64,000 nucleotides of DNA from Burkholderiaceae bacterium (GCA_024637155.1 JAGXFR010000026.1:1-64000), one strand, 5' to 3'. Positions 27,121 through 36,991 are shown, counted from the stretch's first letter. Numbers and translations: made by a program. The notes: generated by a model from the letters alone, not told the origin.

Positions 27121-27843
27121 TCACTTCGAGCCGTCAGGGGTGCGCCAGACGGAGGGCTCGCGCGCCTCGCGCTCGATCTCGCTGAGCAGCCGCTCGTGCG
27201 CGGCGAGTTCGTCGGGGCTCGCGGTGATCCGCAGCTGCCGCGCCGGCGGCCAGCCGCCGCTGGCGCCCGGCGCATCACCCGCACCGGCGGGCTGCGCCGC
27301 GATCATCTCCAGGCTTTCCTGTCCGCGGGTCATCGCCAGGTAGACATCGGCCAGCAATTCCGCGTCGAGCAGCGCTCCGTGCAATTTCCGGTGCGCATTC
27401 GAAACGCCGTAGCGCTCGCACAGCATGTCGAGCGAATTGCGCTTTCCCGGATGCAGCTCGCGCGCGAACGCGAGCGTGTCGAGCACGCCGGCGCAGGCGT
27501 CCCGAAACGGCCCCCGGCCCGCGCGCGCGAGTTCAGAATCGAGAAAGCCGAGATCAAAGGGCGCGTTGTGAATCACGACCTCGGCATCGGCGACGAACGC
27601 GAGGATCCGATCGGCCACGTCCGCAAAGCGCGGCTCGCTCTCGAGGCGCTCCCGGCTCAGCCCGTGAATCTCCTGCGCGCGCGCCTCGACGTCACGCTCG
27701 GGGTTGAGGTACTGGTGTAGCGTGCGTCCGGAAAGGCGCCGGTTGACGATCTCGACGCAGCCGATCTCGACGATCCGATGTCCGTCGTGAACGTAGAGTC
27801 CGGTAGTCTCGGTGTCGAGCACCACCTGGCGCAGCGCGCTCAC
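27121..27843 (-). CDS. dnaQ: DNA polymerase III epsilon subunit (3'-5' proofreading exonuclease)
   Basis: DEDDh exonuclease that proofreads replication, 240 residues. ExoI motif VVLDTETTGL (Asp10, Glu12), ExoII HNAPFDLGFLD near 98-108, ExoIII HGALLDAELLADVY with the catalytic His. A short C-terminal tail after residue 190 matches the polymerase-binding region. Start is GTG 27843: GGAGG lies five bases before it, and it overlaps the stop of the RND permease gene (GTGA, 27840-27843). That makes dnaQ translation potentially coupled to a drug-efflux gene, which is unusual. In E. coli dnaQ lies beside rnhA; here rnhA is about 5.5 kb away. Confidence 0.95.
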   Translation of the reverse strand: MSALRQVVLDTETTGLYVHDGHRIVEIGCVEIVNRRLSGRTLHQYLNPERDVEARAQEIHGLSRERLESEPRFADVADRILAFVADAEVVIHNAPFDLGFLDSELARAGRGPFRDACAGVLDTLAFARELHPGKRNSLDMLCERYGVSNAHRKLHGALLDAELLADVYLAMTRGQESLEMIAAQPAGAGDAPGASGGWPPARQLRITASPDELAAHERLLSEIEREAREPSVWRTPDGSK

Positions 27844-30800
27844 GCGTGCCTCCGCCGCGCAATCAGCGTGTAGACGGTGGGCACCACGAAGAGCGTGAGC
27901 AGCGTCCCGAAACTCATCCCGCCCACGACGACCATCCCGATCTGCACGCGGCTCTCGGCGCCGGCGCCGGTGGCGAGCGCGAGCGGCACCGCGCCGAGCA
28001 CCATTGCCCCGGTGGTCATCAGGATCGGGCGCAGACGCAGCGTCGCCGCCTCGATCGTGGCCTCGAGCACGTCCTTGCCGGTATTGCGCAGTTGATTCGT
28101 GAATTCGACGATCAGGATTCCGTGCTTGGTGATCAGCCCGACCAGGGTGATCAGTCCGATCTGGCTGTAGACGTTCATGGTTCCCCCGGTCCACTGTAAC
28201 AGCGCGAGCGCCCCGGTCATCGACAGCGGCACGGTGAGCATGATGATGAACGGGTCGATGAAGCTCTCGAACTGCGCGGCGAGCACCAGGTAGATGAAAG
28301 CCAGCGCGAGCGCGAAAGTGACCAGCAGTGCGGACGACGACTGTTTGAATTCGCGCGTCTCGCCGTTGTAGTCGACCACGTAGCCGAGCTTGAGATGGCG
28401 GCTCGCTGCCTGCTCCGTGAACTCGAGCGCCTCGCCCAGCGAGGTGCCCGGCGCGAGGTTGGCGGTGATCGTCACGGCGCGGCGCTGGGCGAAGTGGTTG
28501 AGTTCGCGTGCCGCGACGTTTTCCTCGACGCGCACCAGACCGGAGAGCGGCTGCATCGTCTCCGCGCGACCGCGCACGAAGATGCCGCTGATGTCGCCCG
28601 GCGAGCGGCGGCTGTCGGCCTCGATCTGGACGATCACGTCGTACTGCTCGCCGTCGCGCTTGAAGCGCGTGACCTGTCGCCCGCCCAGCATCGTTTCCAG
28701 CGCGCGACCGATCGACTCGACCTGCACGCCCGCGTCCGCGGCCCGCTCCCGGTCGATGACCAGCCGGATCTCGGGCTTGTTGAGCCGCAGGTCCGTATCC
28801 ACCCCCTGCAGGCCGGGATAGCTCTGCAGTTCGGCGAGCAGCGGCGCGACGGTCTCCTGCATCTTCTCGTAGGAGTCGGAACTGAGCACGACGAAATTGA
28901 TCGGGCGCGAACGCGGCGACTGGCCGAGCGACGGCGGCGCGACCGCGAAAGCCTGCACCCCCGGAATGCCGAGCAGCTTGGGCTGAATCTCGCGCAGGAT
29001 CTCCGGAACCTTGCGCGCGCGCGCGCTCCAGTCGCTCAGGCGGATGAACGAGATGCCCTGCGTGACCGTCGGGTTGCCTGCGACGATGAACACGCGCTCG
29101 GCCTCGGGTGCCGCCGTGACGATGCGCTCGATCGACCGGGCATACCGATCCGTATAGCCGATCGATGACCCCTCCGGAGCCGAGAACATCGCCACGATCA
29201 CGCCGCGGTCTTCGATCGGCGAGAGTTCCTTCTTCATCCCCGTCCACAGGAAATAGCTCGACACCGCAACCGCGGCGCCGAGCAGCAGCACCAGCCAGCG
29301 CTTGGTGAGCGACCAACGCAACGCGACGGCGTAACGGCGGGTGAGCGCGGCGAGCGCGCGCTCGACGTTGCGCGCGAACCAGCCCGGCTGCGGGTCGTGG
29401 CGCAGCAGCCGGCTGCACATCATCGGCGAGAGGGTCAGCGCGACGAAGCCCGACACCAGCACGGCGCCGGCGAGCGTCAGGGCGAACTCGATGAACAGCC
29501 GCCCGGTGCGTCCGGTGGTGAACGCCACCGGCGCGTAGACGGCGGCGAGCGTGAGCGTCATCGCGATCACCGCGAAGCCGACCTCGCGCGCACCCTTGAA
29601 GGCGGCCGCCATCGGCTCCATCCCGTCCTCGATATGCCGATAGATGTTCTCGAGGACGACGATCGCATCATCGACCACGAGGCCGATCGCCAGCACGAGT
29701 GCGAGCAATGTGAGCGTGTTCACCGAGAAACCGGCCACCAGCATCAGCGCGAAGCTCGAGATCAGGCACACCGGAATCGTGATCAGCGGGATGATCGCGG
29801 CACGCGCGGTGCCGAGGAACACGAAGATCACCAGCGCCACGAGCAGCACGGCCTCGCCGATCGTCGTGTACACCGACGCGATCGATCGGTCGATGAAGAG
29901 CGAAGTGTCGTAGGCGACATTCACCGACAAGCCGGGCGGCAGGTCCGCCTGGAGCTTGGGCAGGTCCGCGCGCAGCGCCTGGGAGAGGGTGAGCGGATTG
30001 GCCGTCGCCTGCTTGATCACGCCCATCGAGATCGACGGGCGGCCGTTGAAGCGCACGATGGTGCGCTCGTTTTCCGGCGCCGCCTCGATGCGCGCGACGT
30101 CACGCAGCCGCACCGCGTAGCCGGACACGTTCTTGACCACCACCTGCTCGAATTCGGCGACCCGCTGCAGGTCGGACTGCGAGACCACGTTGAATTCGCG
30201 CGTGCTGCTCTCGATGCGCCCCGTCGGCACCTCGACGTTCTGGCGGCGCAGCGCGTCCTCGACATCGGCCGGCGTCAGGCGGTACGAGAGCAGCCGCTCG
30301 GGGTCGAGCCAGATGCGCATCGACAGCCGCCGCTCGCCGAAGATGCGCACGTCGGCCGCGCCGGGCAGCGTCTGCAGCCGCGGCTTGACGATCCGATTGG
30401 CGATGTCCGAGACCTCGAGCGGCGACAGGGTGTCGCTGGCGAACGAGAGCCAGATCACCGGATTGGCGTCCGCCTCGACCTTGGCGATCACCGGTTCATC
30501 GATCGCCGGCGGCAGTTTGGCGCGCACCCGCGACACGCGATCGCGCACGTCGGCCGCCGCCCCGTCGGGCTCGCGATTCAGGCGGAAGCGCACGCTGATC
30601 TGGCTTTGCTCCGCACGCGAAATCGAGGTCAGCACTTCGACCCCCTCGATCCCGGCGATCGAGTCCTCCAGCGTCTTGGTGACCTGGGATTCGATGATGT
30701 CCGCAGACGCGCCGGTGTAGCGCGTGTTCACGGTCACCACCGGCTCGTCGATCTTCGGATACTCGCGTACCTGCAGTCGCGAGTAACTGACCGCCCCCAC

Positions 30801-30869
30801 CAGCGTGACGACGAGTGAGAGAACCGTCGCGAAGACCGGCCGGCGGATGCAGATGTCGGAGAGAATCAT
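27840..30869 (-). CDS. RND efflux transporter permease
   Basis: Inner-membrane proton antiporter of the AcrB/MexB superfamily, 1009 residues. N-terminus MILSDICIRRPVFATVLSLVVTLVG, the paired aspartates of TM4 in GLVVDDAIVVLENIYRH, a second pore/porter half with TM7-12 and a C-terminal GMVVGGMSFGTLLTLFVVPTVYTL. It lies 16 bases after the adaptor gene; no outer-membrane channel gene is adjacent, so it must borrow a TolC-type partner. Substrates unknown; members close to this type export drugs and solvents. The stop overlaps the dnaQ start. Confidence 0.95.
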   Translation of the reverse strand: MILSDICIRRPVFATVLSLVVTLVGAVSYSRLQVREYPKIDEPVVTVNTRYTGASADIIESQVTKTLEDSIAGIEGVEVLTSISRAEQSQISVRFRLNREPDGAAADVRDRVSRVRAKLPPAIDEPVIAKVEADANPVIWLSFASDTLSPLEVSDIANRIVKPRLQTLPGAADVRIFGERRLSMRIWLDPERLLSYRLTPADVEDALRRQNVEVPTGRIESSTREFNVVSQSDLQRVAEFEQVVVKNVSGYAVRLRDVARIEAAPENERTIVRFNGRPSISMGVIKQATANPLTLSQALRADLPKLQADLPPGLSVNVAYDTSLFIDRSIASVYTTIGEAVLLVALVIFVFLGTARAAIIPLITIPVCLISSFALMLVAGFSVNTLTLLALVLAIGLVVDDAIVVLENIYRHIEDGMEPMAAAFKGAREVGFAVIAMTLTLAAVYAPVAFTTGRTGRLFIEFALTLAGAVLVSGFVALTLSPMMCSRLLRHDPQPGWFARNVERALAALTRRYAVALRWSLTKRWLVLLLGAAVAVSSYFLWTGMKKELSPIEDRGVIVAMFSAPEGSSIGYTDRYARSIERIVTAAPEAERVFIVAGNPTVTQGISFIRLSDWSARARKVPEILREIQPKLLGIPGVQAFAVAPPSLGQSPRSRPINFVVLSSDSYEKMQETVAPLLAELQSYPGLQGVDTDLRLNKPEIRLVIDRERAADAGVQVESIGRALETMLGGRQVTRFKRDGEQYDVIVQIEADSRRSPGDISGIFVRGRAETMQPLSGLVRVEENVAARELNHFAQRRAVTITANLAPGTSLGEALEFTEQAASRHLKLGYVVDYNGETREFKQSSSALLVTFALALAFIYLVLAAQFESFIDPFIIMLTVPLSMTGALALLQWTGGTMNVYSQIGLITLVGLITKHGILIVEFTNQLRNTGKDVLEATIEAATLRLRPILMTTGAMVLGAVPLALATGAGAESRVQIGMVVVGGMSFGTLLTLFVVPTVYTLIARRRHA

Positions 30870-30885
30870 CGGTCGAACATGGGCG

Positions 30886-32076
30886 CTACTTGACGCCCGT
30901 TGCGGCTCCGGCTCCGCTCGTCGGGGGGTCGATCACCTTGACCTCCGTGCCGTCGCGCTGCAGCCGCATCTGCCCGGCGGTGACCACCTGGTTTCCGGCG
31001 GCCAGCCCCTGCACGATTTCCACCAACCCGTCGCGCCGGATGCCGGTCGCCACCTTCGTGCGCAGCGCCTTGCCGGCCTCGATGCGATAGACGAACTGCT
31101 CGTCCCCGGCCGGCACCAGGGCCTCCTCGGGGATCACCAGCGCCTTGGCCCGCTCGGCGAGCACCAGCCGTGCCCGCACGAACATCCCGCCGCGCAGCAG
31201 GCCCTGCGGGTTGGAAACGCGCCCACGCGCGATCACGAAACGCCCGTTGGCGTCCACCTGCGCCTCGGTCGCCTCGAGCACGGCCGCGAAATCCTTCTCC
31301 GGATAGGTGTCCACGCTCAGGCGGATCCGCTGGCCACGCCGCAATTGACCCAGCAGCCGTTCCGGGAGGCGCACGTCGACGAGCACGCTGGAGAAGTCGT
31401 CGAGCACCACCAGATCGGCTCCTTCCTTCACGTAGTCGCCGACACTGACGTTGCGCAGTCCGAGCACACCCGCGAAGGGCGCGCGGATCTCATAGCGCGC
31501 CAGCCGCGCTTCCGCCAGCTTGAGTTTGGCCTCGAGCACCTGCATGGTGGCCGCAGCTTCGTCGCGCGCCCGCTCACTGACGAAATTCTTCTGCGCGAGA
31601 TCCGCCGTGCGCTGGTAGTTCGCGCGTGCCAGCCCCAGTTCCGCGCGCGCTTGCTCGGCCTCGGCACGCGGCACGCTGGCATCCAGCGCGACGAGCAGCG
31701 CGCCGCGCGCCACCCGCTCGCCGTCGCGAAAGTGCACGGCCGCAATCCGGCCCGCGATCTCCGGCTTGAGCATGACGGTCTCGTTGGCGCGCAATGCACC
31801 CACCGCGGTGGCCTCGTCACGCAGCGGCATCTCGCGCACCAGTGCCGCTTCGACGCTCGTCGGACCCCGGGGACCGCCGCCCTTGCCGGCCTCGCCGCCC
31901 TTGGCGCCGTCTTGACCCTTGCCCGGCGCGACGCCCGCAGGCCCGGTCGCCGGGCCGCCGGCCGCCGCCTGCGCGGCATTCGGGTCGACTGCCGGGGGCC
32001 GGTGCCAGCCGTACGCCCACCAGCCGAGGGCCGCCAGTCCGGCCAGCGCGAGCGCGTAGTAGACGAGTCTTCTCAT
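30886..32076 (-). CDS. RND efflux periplasmic adaptor (membrane fusion protein)
   Basis: Adaptor linking the RND permease to an outer-membrane channel, 396 residues. It has a single N-terminal membrane anchor (LVYYALALAGLAALGWWAYGW) and no lipobox Cys. A Gly/Pro-rich low-complexity linker at about 30-75 is followed by a coiled-coil hairpin (AEAEQARAELGLARANYQRTADLAQKN) between the lipoyl halves and a beta-barrel. Start ATG 32076 is chosen because the frame upstream lacks a membrane segment. The long linker is a mild oddity. It diverges from the aminotransferase gene over 125 bases. Confidence 0.92.
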   Translation of the reverse strand: MRRLVYYALALAGLAALGWWAYGWHRPPAVDPNAAQAAAGGPATGPAGVAPGKGQDGAKGGEAGKGGGPRGPTSVEAALVREMPLRDEATAVGALRANETVMLKPEIAGRIAAVHFRDGERVARGALLVALDASVPRAEAEQARAELGLARANYQRTADLAQKNFVSERARDEAAATMQVLEAKLKLAEARLARYEIRAPFAGVLGLRNVSVGDYVKEGADLVVLDDFSSVLVDVRLPERLLGQLRRGQRIRLSVDTYPEKDFAAVLEATEAQVDANGRFVIARGRVSNPQGLLRGGMFVRARLVLAERAKALVIPEEALVPAGDEQFVYRIEAGKALRTKVATGIRRDGLVEIVQGLAAGNQVVTAGQMRLQRDGTEVKVIDPPTSGAGAATGVK

Positions 32077-32201
32077 GGGTGCGCGGGAGGGATTCCGATT
32101 GGGGTGCTGCAATCTAGCATAGCCCCGGCGCGGCGCAAGCATGCTCCCTCTGGAAACGCTACCATTGCCTCGTCCCCGCGACCCGACACCGACCACCCAT
32201 C

Positions 32202-33383
32202 ATGACTGCACGGCCCGCGCCGCCGGCGCTTCGCGAATCGATTCGCACGCTGGGTGCGTCGCGCATCCGCGAGGTGGCCAATTCCGCGCTCGGACGCCCC
32301 GGGGTCCTGCCCTTCTGGTTCGGTGAGCCCGACGCGGTCACCCCCGCGTTCATCCGGGACGCCGCGATCGCCGCCATGCTCGCGGGCGACACCTTCTACC
32401 ACCACAACCTGGGAATCCTCCCGCTGCGCGAGGGACTTGCGGCCTATCTGTCGGCACCCCACCGCGCAATCGATGTGTCCCGGATTGCCGTCACCAGCGC
32501 CGGTGTCAACGCGCTGATGATCGCGGCACAGGCCCTTTTCGGGCCGGGCGATCGCGTCGTCGCCATCGTGCCGCTGTGGCCCAACGTGACGGAGATCCCG
32601 CGCATCCTGGGCGCCGAGGTCGTGCGCGTCGCGCTCGACTTCGAGGCGGCGTCGGGACTCTGGGAACTCGATCTCGAGCGCCTGCTGGCCGCGCTCACCC
32701 CCGGCACCCGCGCCGTGATCATCAACTCCCCGAACAACCCGACCGGCTGGACGATGTCGCGCAAGGACCAGGTGACACTGCTCGCGCACTGCCGGGAACA
32801 CGGGATCTGGATCGTCTCGGACGAGGCCTACGAGCGGCTCGTCTTTGATGGAAGCACGCAGGCGCCCTCCTTTCTCGACATCGCCGAACCCGACGACGCC
32901 CTGATGGTCGCCAACACCTTCTCGAAGGCCTGGCAGATGACCGGATGGCGGCTCGGCTGGCTCGTCGCTCCCGCATCGAGCGCGCCTGAGCTCGGCAAGC
33001 TGATCGAATACAACACCTCGTGCGCGCCGGGTTTCATTCAGCAGGCGGCCCTCGTGGCGCTGCGCGATGGCGAGGATTCGGTGCGCCGCTTCGTCGCCGA
33101 ACTGGCGCTGCGCCGGGACGCGCTGGTGGCGGCGCTCGCGCCGCTCGACGGGGTCGAGATGGGCGCGCCCCCGGGCGCCATGTACCTGTTCTTTCGCCTC
33201 GCGGGACAACGCGACAGCCTCGATCTGGCCAAGCGCCTGGTGTCCGAGGCCGGGCTCGGGCTGGCGCCGGGAAGCGCGTTCGGGCCGGAGGGCGAGGGTT
33301 TCCTGCGCTGGTGCTTTGCGCGGCCGGTCGAGCAGCTGCGCGACGGGGCCGAGCGGCTGCGCCGCTTCCTCGCGACCAGCTAG
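32202..33383 (+). CDS. Class I/II pyridoxal-phosphate aminotransferase
   Basis: PLP enzyme of 393 residues, fold type I. Substrate/PLP motifs: INSPNNPTGW near 176, SDEAYERLVFD near 207, and the Schiff-base Lys in NTFSKAWQMTGWRLGW near 245. The pattern is that of aspartate/aromatic or alanine aminotransferases in the AspC-like family; the substrate cannot be assigned. A single gene, converging on rnhA with only six bases between stops. Start ATG 32202 has no strong binding site. Confidence 0.9.
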   Translation: MTARPAPPALRESIRTLGASRIREVANSALGRPGVLPFWFGEPDAVTPAFIRDAAIAAMLAGDTFYHHNLGILPLREGLAAYLSAPHRAIDVSRIAVTSAGVNALMIAAQALFGPGDRVVAIVPLWPNVTEIPRILGAEVVRVALDFEAASGLWELDLERLLAALTPGTRAVIINSPNNPTGWTMSRKDQVTLLAHCREHGIWIVSDEAYERLVFDGSTQAPSFLDIAEPDDALMVANTFSKAWQMTGWRLGWLVAPASSAPELGKLIEYNTSCAPGFIQQAALVALRDGEDSVRRFVAELALRRDALVAALAPLDGVEMGAPPGAMYLFFRLAGQRDSLDLAKRLVSEAGLGLAPGSAFGPEGEGFLRWCFARPVEQLRDGAERLRRFLATS

Positions 33384-33389
33384 ACGCGA

Positions 33390-33866
33390 TCAGGAATTTG
33401 CGGCCGCGTTCCCGGATGCGGGGGTGCTCCGCAGATGCGACGCGACTCCCTGATTGGCGAGTTCGTCGGCGCGCTCGTTGCCCGGATTGCCCGCGTGGCC
33501 GCGCACCCAGTGCCAGCTCAGGTCGTGCTCGGCGAGCAGCGGTTCGAGCTCCTGCCACAGGTCGAGGTTGCGCACCGGCTGACGGCTGGCGGTCCGCCAG
33601 CCGCGCGCCTTCCAGCCGGCCAGCCACTCGGTGACGCCCTTCTGCACGTACTGCGAATCGGTGTGGACGCGCACCCGGCTGCGCCGCTTGAGCGCCTGCA
33701 GCGCCCGGATCACGGCGGTCAGCTCCATGCGGTTGTTGGTCGTCTCGGGAGCGCCCCCGCAGAGCTCCTTTTCGAGGGATCCGGCGATCAGCAGCGCGCC
33801 CCAGCCGCCCGGGCCGGGGTTTCCCTTGCAGGCGCCATCAGTGTAGATTTCGACCGTATCGGCCAT
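33390..33866 (-). CDS. rnhA: Ribonuclease HI
   Basis: Cleaves RNA in RNA-DNA hybrids, removing primers and R-loops. The 158-residue product aligns to E. coli RNase HI with catalytic Asp10, Glu48 and Asp70 at the same numbers ([27 protein letters not shown]) and the [18 protein letters not shown] segment. The start at ATG 33866 puts Asp10 in register; the upstream extension is not real. A 21-residue tail after RADELANQG is rich in Ser/Ala. Part of the mltD-gloB-yafS-rnhA-dnaQ neighbourhood. Confidence 0.97.
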   Translation of the reverse strand: MADTVEIYTDGACKGNPGPGGWGALLIAGSLEKELCGGAPETTNNRMELTAVIRALQALKRRSRVRVHTDSQYVQKGVTEWLAGWKARGWRTASRQPVRNLDLWQELEPLLAEHDLSWHWVRGHAGNPGNERADELANQGVASHLRSTPASGNAAANS

Positions 33867-34015
33867 CTTCGGGCATCTCCTGGCGTTTCGGGTGTCTGCG
33901 CGATGGCCGTCAGCGGGCCTGCGGCACAAGGCCACCGGGGCCGAAACAGCGAGTTCGGCGCGGTGCACCCGGTGCCACGGGATTCTACCCTTGCTCTCAG
34001 GGAGGAATGCCCTCC

Positions 34016-35230
34016 ATGTTCGAGACCCATATCACCCGCTACCTGGAGCGGCTCGGCAACCGTCGCCCGCTGCCCGTCGAGGTTGCGCTGTGGAACGGCG
34101 AGCGCGTGGCGCTGGGTCACGAGCCGGTGGTCTCGATCGCACTGCGCGAGCCCGCCGCGGCGCGCGACCTGCTGCGCGCGACGATGGCTTCCCTCGCGGA
34201 AGCCTACATCGAAGGCCGCCTCGACGTGCGCGGGCCGATCGGCGAGATCGTCCGGATCGCCGAGGCGCTTGCCTCGGACAGCGCCCGCCCGGGCCGCTCG
34301 GCGCGGCTGAGCAGCTGGCTCGCCCGCCATACGCGGGCCTCGGACCGGCAGGCGATCACCTACCACTACGATGCCTCGAACGAGTTCTATGCGATGTGGC
34401 TGGATCCGGCGATGGTGTACTCGTGTGCGTACTTCCGCACGGGCGACGAGGACCTCGCGACGGCGCAGACGCAGAAACTCGACCACATCTGCCGCAAGCT
34501 GATGCTCGAGCCCGGCCACACGCTGCTCGACGTCGGCTGCGGCTGGGGCGCCCTGGCGATCCATGCCGCGCGCCACTTCGGTGCGCAGGTTACGGGGATC
34601 ACGCTCTCGGAGAACCAGTACGAGCTGGCGTCCCGGCGCGTGGCCGAGGCCGGTCTCGCGGACCAGGTGGAGATTCGCCTGCAGGACTATCGCGACGTGC
34701 CCCGCGAAGCGGGTTTTGACCGCATCGCCTCGGTGGGGATGTTCGAGCACGTCGGACTGCGCAAGCTCGGTTCCTACTTCGCGCGGCTGCACGAACTGCT
34801 CAAACCCGGCGGGGTGGTCATGAACCACGGGATCACCTCCTGCAACCCCGACAGCGCCGGCGTCGGGCGCGGTGTGGGCGAGTTCATCGACCGCTATGTC
34901 TTCCCCGACGGTGAACTGCCCCACGTCTCGCTGGCCGTTCGGGAACTTTCGGCCGCGGGACTCGAACTCGTCGACGCCGAGTCGCTGCGCCGCCACTACG
35001 CGAAGACGCTGACCTTCTGGTCGCAGGCCTTCGAGGACCGTCTGGACGAGATCACCGACATGGTCGGCCAGCGGCGCGCGCGGATCTGGCGCATCTACCT
35101 CGGCGGCTGCGCCCACGCGTTTGCCCACAGCTGGATCAACATCTACCAGTTGCTGGCGATCCGGCCCCGCACGGATGCCGCGGGCGTCCACAGCCCGCTG
35201 CCGCTGTCGCGCGACTACATCTACCGCTGA
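34016..35230 (+). CDS. cfa: Cyclopropane-fatty-acyl-phospholipid synthase family methyltransferase
   Basis: SAM-dependent enzyme that adds a methylene bridge to unsaturated acyl chains of membrane lipids in stationary phase. About 404 residues: N-terminal helical lipid-binding part ([35 protein letters not shown]), then [22 protein letters not shown], the SAM motif [15 protein letters not shown] near 170 and [17 protein letters not shown] 34016 is preferred because GGAGG lies ten bases before it; ATG 34007 is nearly on top of that site. It is on the opposite strand from its rnhA and yafS neighbours and overlaps the yafS 3' end by 10 bases, as if inserted into that pair. Confidence 0.92.
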   Translation: MFETHITRYLERLGNRRPLPVEVALWNGERVALGHEPVVSIALREPAAARDLLRATMASLAEAYIEGRLDVRGPIGEIVRIAEALASDSARPGRSARLSSWLARHTRASDRQAITYHYDASNEFYAMWLDPAMVYSCAYFRTGDEDLATAQTQKLDHICRKLMLEPGHTLLDVGCGWGALAIHAARHFGAQVTGITLSENQYELASRRVAEAGLADQVEIRLQDYRDVPREAGFDRIASVGMFEHVGLRKLGSYFARLHELLKPGGVVMNHGITSCNPDSAGVGRGVGEFIDRYVFPDGELPHVSLAVRELSAAGLELVDAESLRRHYAKTLTFWSQAFEDRLDEITDMVGQRRARIWRIYLGGCAHAFAHSWINIYQLLAIRPRTDAAGVHSPLPLSRDYIYR

Positions 35231-36111
35231 ATCGCCTCCGCGCCGTCGACGCACGCGGCATCCCGCGTGCGCGGCGCGGTCTCGGCGCCCGCGTCGAGCG
35301 GTGCGAAGCGCGGTGCGCCGGCCGGCACGGTTCCCGCGGCCGTCGCCGGTTTCTTCCATGCCGGGCCCACCAGTCGCATGCCGCGCACGCGCTTGACCGC
35401 GGAGATGGTGTAGACCGAGCCGAGGATCGGCCACCACCGGTCGCCCGCCTTTTCGAGAAAAGCCCAGCGATCGAGCCAGCGCTGCGTCCGGCAGGGCGGC
35501 CGGTAGCAGCCGTAGCGGCCGCGCTCGATGCCGTAGCCCAGCAGCTTGAGCCAGTCGCGCAGCCGCGGCACGGCGATGAACGGGCCGGGGCATGGCAGGA
35601 ACGCCGGGCGCAGCGCCCGCGGAAGCAGCTGGCGTGCACCCCAGAAACTCACTGGGTTGAAACCGAGCACCACGACGCGCCCTTCCGGGCGCAGCACCCG
35701 ATCGACTTCGCGCAGGATCTGGTGCGGATCCGGCGCGCATTCCAGCACATGGGGCAGCACGACAAGATCGAGCGACTGCGTATCGAAGGGCAAGTCCTCG
35801 AAATGCTCGACGAGCACGACGCCGCGATCCTCCTCGGGCTGCGTGGCGGCCGCGCCGAGCAGCGCGCGTACGCGGGTCGGCATGCGATTGGCCGCGAGCG
35901 CGTCGAGTTCGGACAATCCGCATTGCAGCGCGATGTAGCCGAACACGTCCGCGACGGCAGCGTCGCACTGCTCCCGCTCCCAGGCGAGCAGGTAGCGCCC
36001 GGCCGGAGTCGCCGACCATGGCCGCCATTGCGGGACGCCTATAATCGGGGCCTCGGGCGCTCCGTCCCCGCCGGGTACGGAATCCGCGTCGTGCTCACTG
36101 CGCTTCATCAT
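35221..36111 (-). CDS. YafS-like class I SAM-dependent methyltransferase
   Basis: Putative methyltransferase of about 296 residues. The recognisable core is DLVVLPHVLECAPDPHQILREVDRVLRPEGRVVVLGFNPVSFWG. The N-terminal SAM-binding glycine loop is poorly conserved, as in the YafS family. The C-terminus is Ala/Pro-rich. It sits between rnhA and gloB as yafS does in E. coli. Two adjacent ATGs (36111, 36108) are candidates, five and eight bases from the divergent gloB ATG, with little room for ribosome sites. Substrate unknown. Confidence 0.8.
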   Translation of the reverse strand: MMKRSEHDADSVPGGDGAPEAPIIGVPQWRPWSATPAGRYLLAWEREQCDAAVADVFGYIALQCGLSELDALAANRMPTRVRALLGAAATQPEEDRGVVLVEHFEDLPFDTQSLDLVVLPHVLECAPDPHQILREVDRVLRPEGRVVVLGFNPVSFWGARQLLPRALRPAFLPCPGPFIAVPRLRDWLKLLGYGIERGRYGCYRPPCRTQRWLDRWAFLEKAGDRWWPILGSVYTISAVKRVRGMRLVGPAWKKPATAAGTVPAGAPRFAPLDAGAETAPRTRDAACVDGAEAIQR

Positions 36112-36116
36112 CTCCC

Positions 36117-36950
36117 ATGCCTGAACGACATCCCTGGCTGCACTGCCCGCCCCCTCACCCGCTGATCGAAGCGATCCCGGCGCTGCGCGACAATTACTTC
36201 TGGCTCCTCGCCGGTTCCGATCCGGACGCGGCGGCAGTGGTGGATCCGGGCGAAGCGGCCCCGGTCCAGGCGGCACTCGCGGCGCGAGGCCGGACTCTAC
36301 GCGCGATTCTACTCACCCACCACCACGGGGACCACGTCGGCGGTGTTGCGCAGCTCGCCCGCCAGTGGGGTTGCGAAGTCTTCGGCCCGGCCACCGAGGA
36401 GATCGCGGGGGTGACGCAGCCCGTTTCCGCCGGTGAGCGCATCGTCCCCGCCGGCTTTACGACGTCCTTCGAGGTGATCGAGGTCCCGGGCCATACGCGC
36501 GGGCACATTGCGTACTTCGCGAGCGCCCACGGCGAGGATCCGCGCCCTGTGCTGTTTTGCGGCGACACCCTTTTCGCCGCAGGCTGCGGTCGCCTGTTCG
36601 AGGGCACGCCCGAGCAGATGGTCCGCTCGCTGGACCGCCTCGCCGCGCTGCCGCCCGAGACCCTCGCCTACTGCGCCCACGAGTACACCGTGTCGAACCT
36701 GCGCTTCGCGCGCGCCGCGGACCCGGCTTCCCCGGCGCTCGCCCAACGCTACGAGGAGGCGCTGGGCGTGCGCGCCGCGGGCGTCGCCACCGTCCCCACC
36801 AGCATTGGCATCGAGCGCGCCACCAACCCGTTCCTGCGCTGCGACTCTCCGGAAATCCTCGCCACGCTCGCCGCGCGGCTCGGCCGCACGCCCGGTAATC
36901 GCGTGGAGGCGTTCGCCGCACTTCGTCGCTGGAAGGACGAATTCGCGTAG
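36117..36950 (+). CDS. gloB: Hydroxyacylglutathione hydrolase (glyoxalase II)
   Basis: Hydrolyses S-lactoylglutathione to lactate and glutathione in methylglyoxal detoxification. The 277-residue metallo-beta-lactamase fold protein has THHHGDHVGG (His68, His70, Asp72, His73), PGHTRGHI, FCGDTLFAAGCGRLFEGT and the C-terminal CAHEYTVSNLRFA domain. It is about 15 residues longer at the N-terminus than E. coli GloB (MPERHPWLHC...), but no in-frame ATG, GTG or TTG is nearer the conserved block. No Shine-Dalgarno precedes the ATG, and the divergent methyltransferase start lies only five bases away. Followed by mltD. Confidence 0.95.
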   Translation: MPERHPWLHCPPPHPLIEAIPALRDNYFWLLAGSDPDAAAVVDPGEAAPVQAALAARGRTLRAILLTHHHGDHVGGVAQLARQWGCEVFGPATEEIAGVTQPVSAGERIVPAGFTTSFEVIEVPGHTRGHIAYFASAHGEDPRPVLFCGDTLFAAGCGRLFEGTPEQMVRSLDRLAALPPETLAYCAHEYTVSNLRFARAADPASPALAQRYEEALGVRAAGVATVPTSIGIERATNPFLRCDSPEILATLAARLGRTPGNRVEAFAALRRWKDEFA

Positions 36951-36961
36951 TACACTGCCTG

Positions 36962-36986
36962 CTTTGCCTTCCACACTTTGCCTTCC
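36962..36986 (+). repeat. 11-bp direct repeat upstream of mltD promoter
   Basis: CTTTGCCTTCC occurs at 36962-36972 and 36976-36986, 14 bases apart start to start, ending six bases before the -35 box of the mltD promoter. Spacing is not a full helical turn. It could be a regulator site or simple local duplication. Confidence 0.55.
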
Positions 36987-36991
36987 GACTC

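Noticed and set aside
27121-29418. Apparent fusion of an unknown protein to DnaQ in one 765-codon frame
   Set aside because: The first two thirds are an out-of-frame reading of the RND permease gene; dnaQ has its own GTG and Shine-Dalgarno at 27843.
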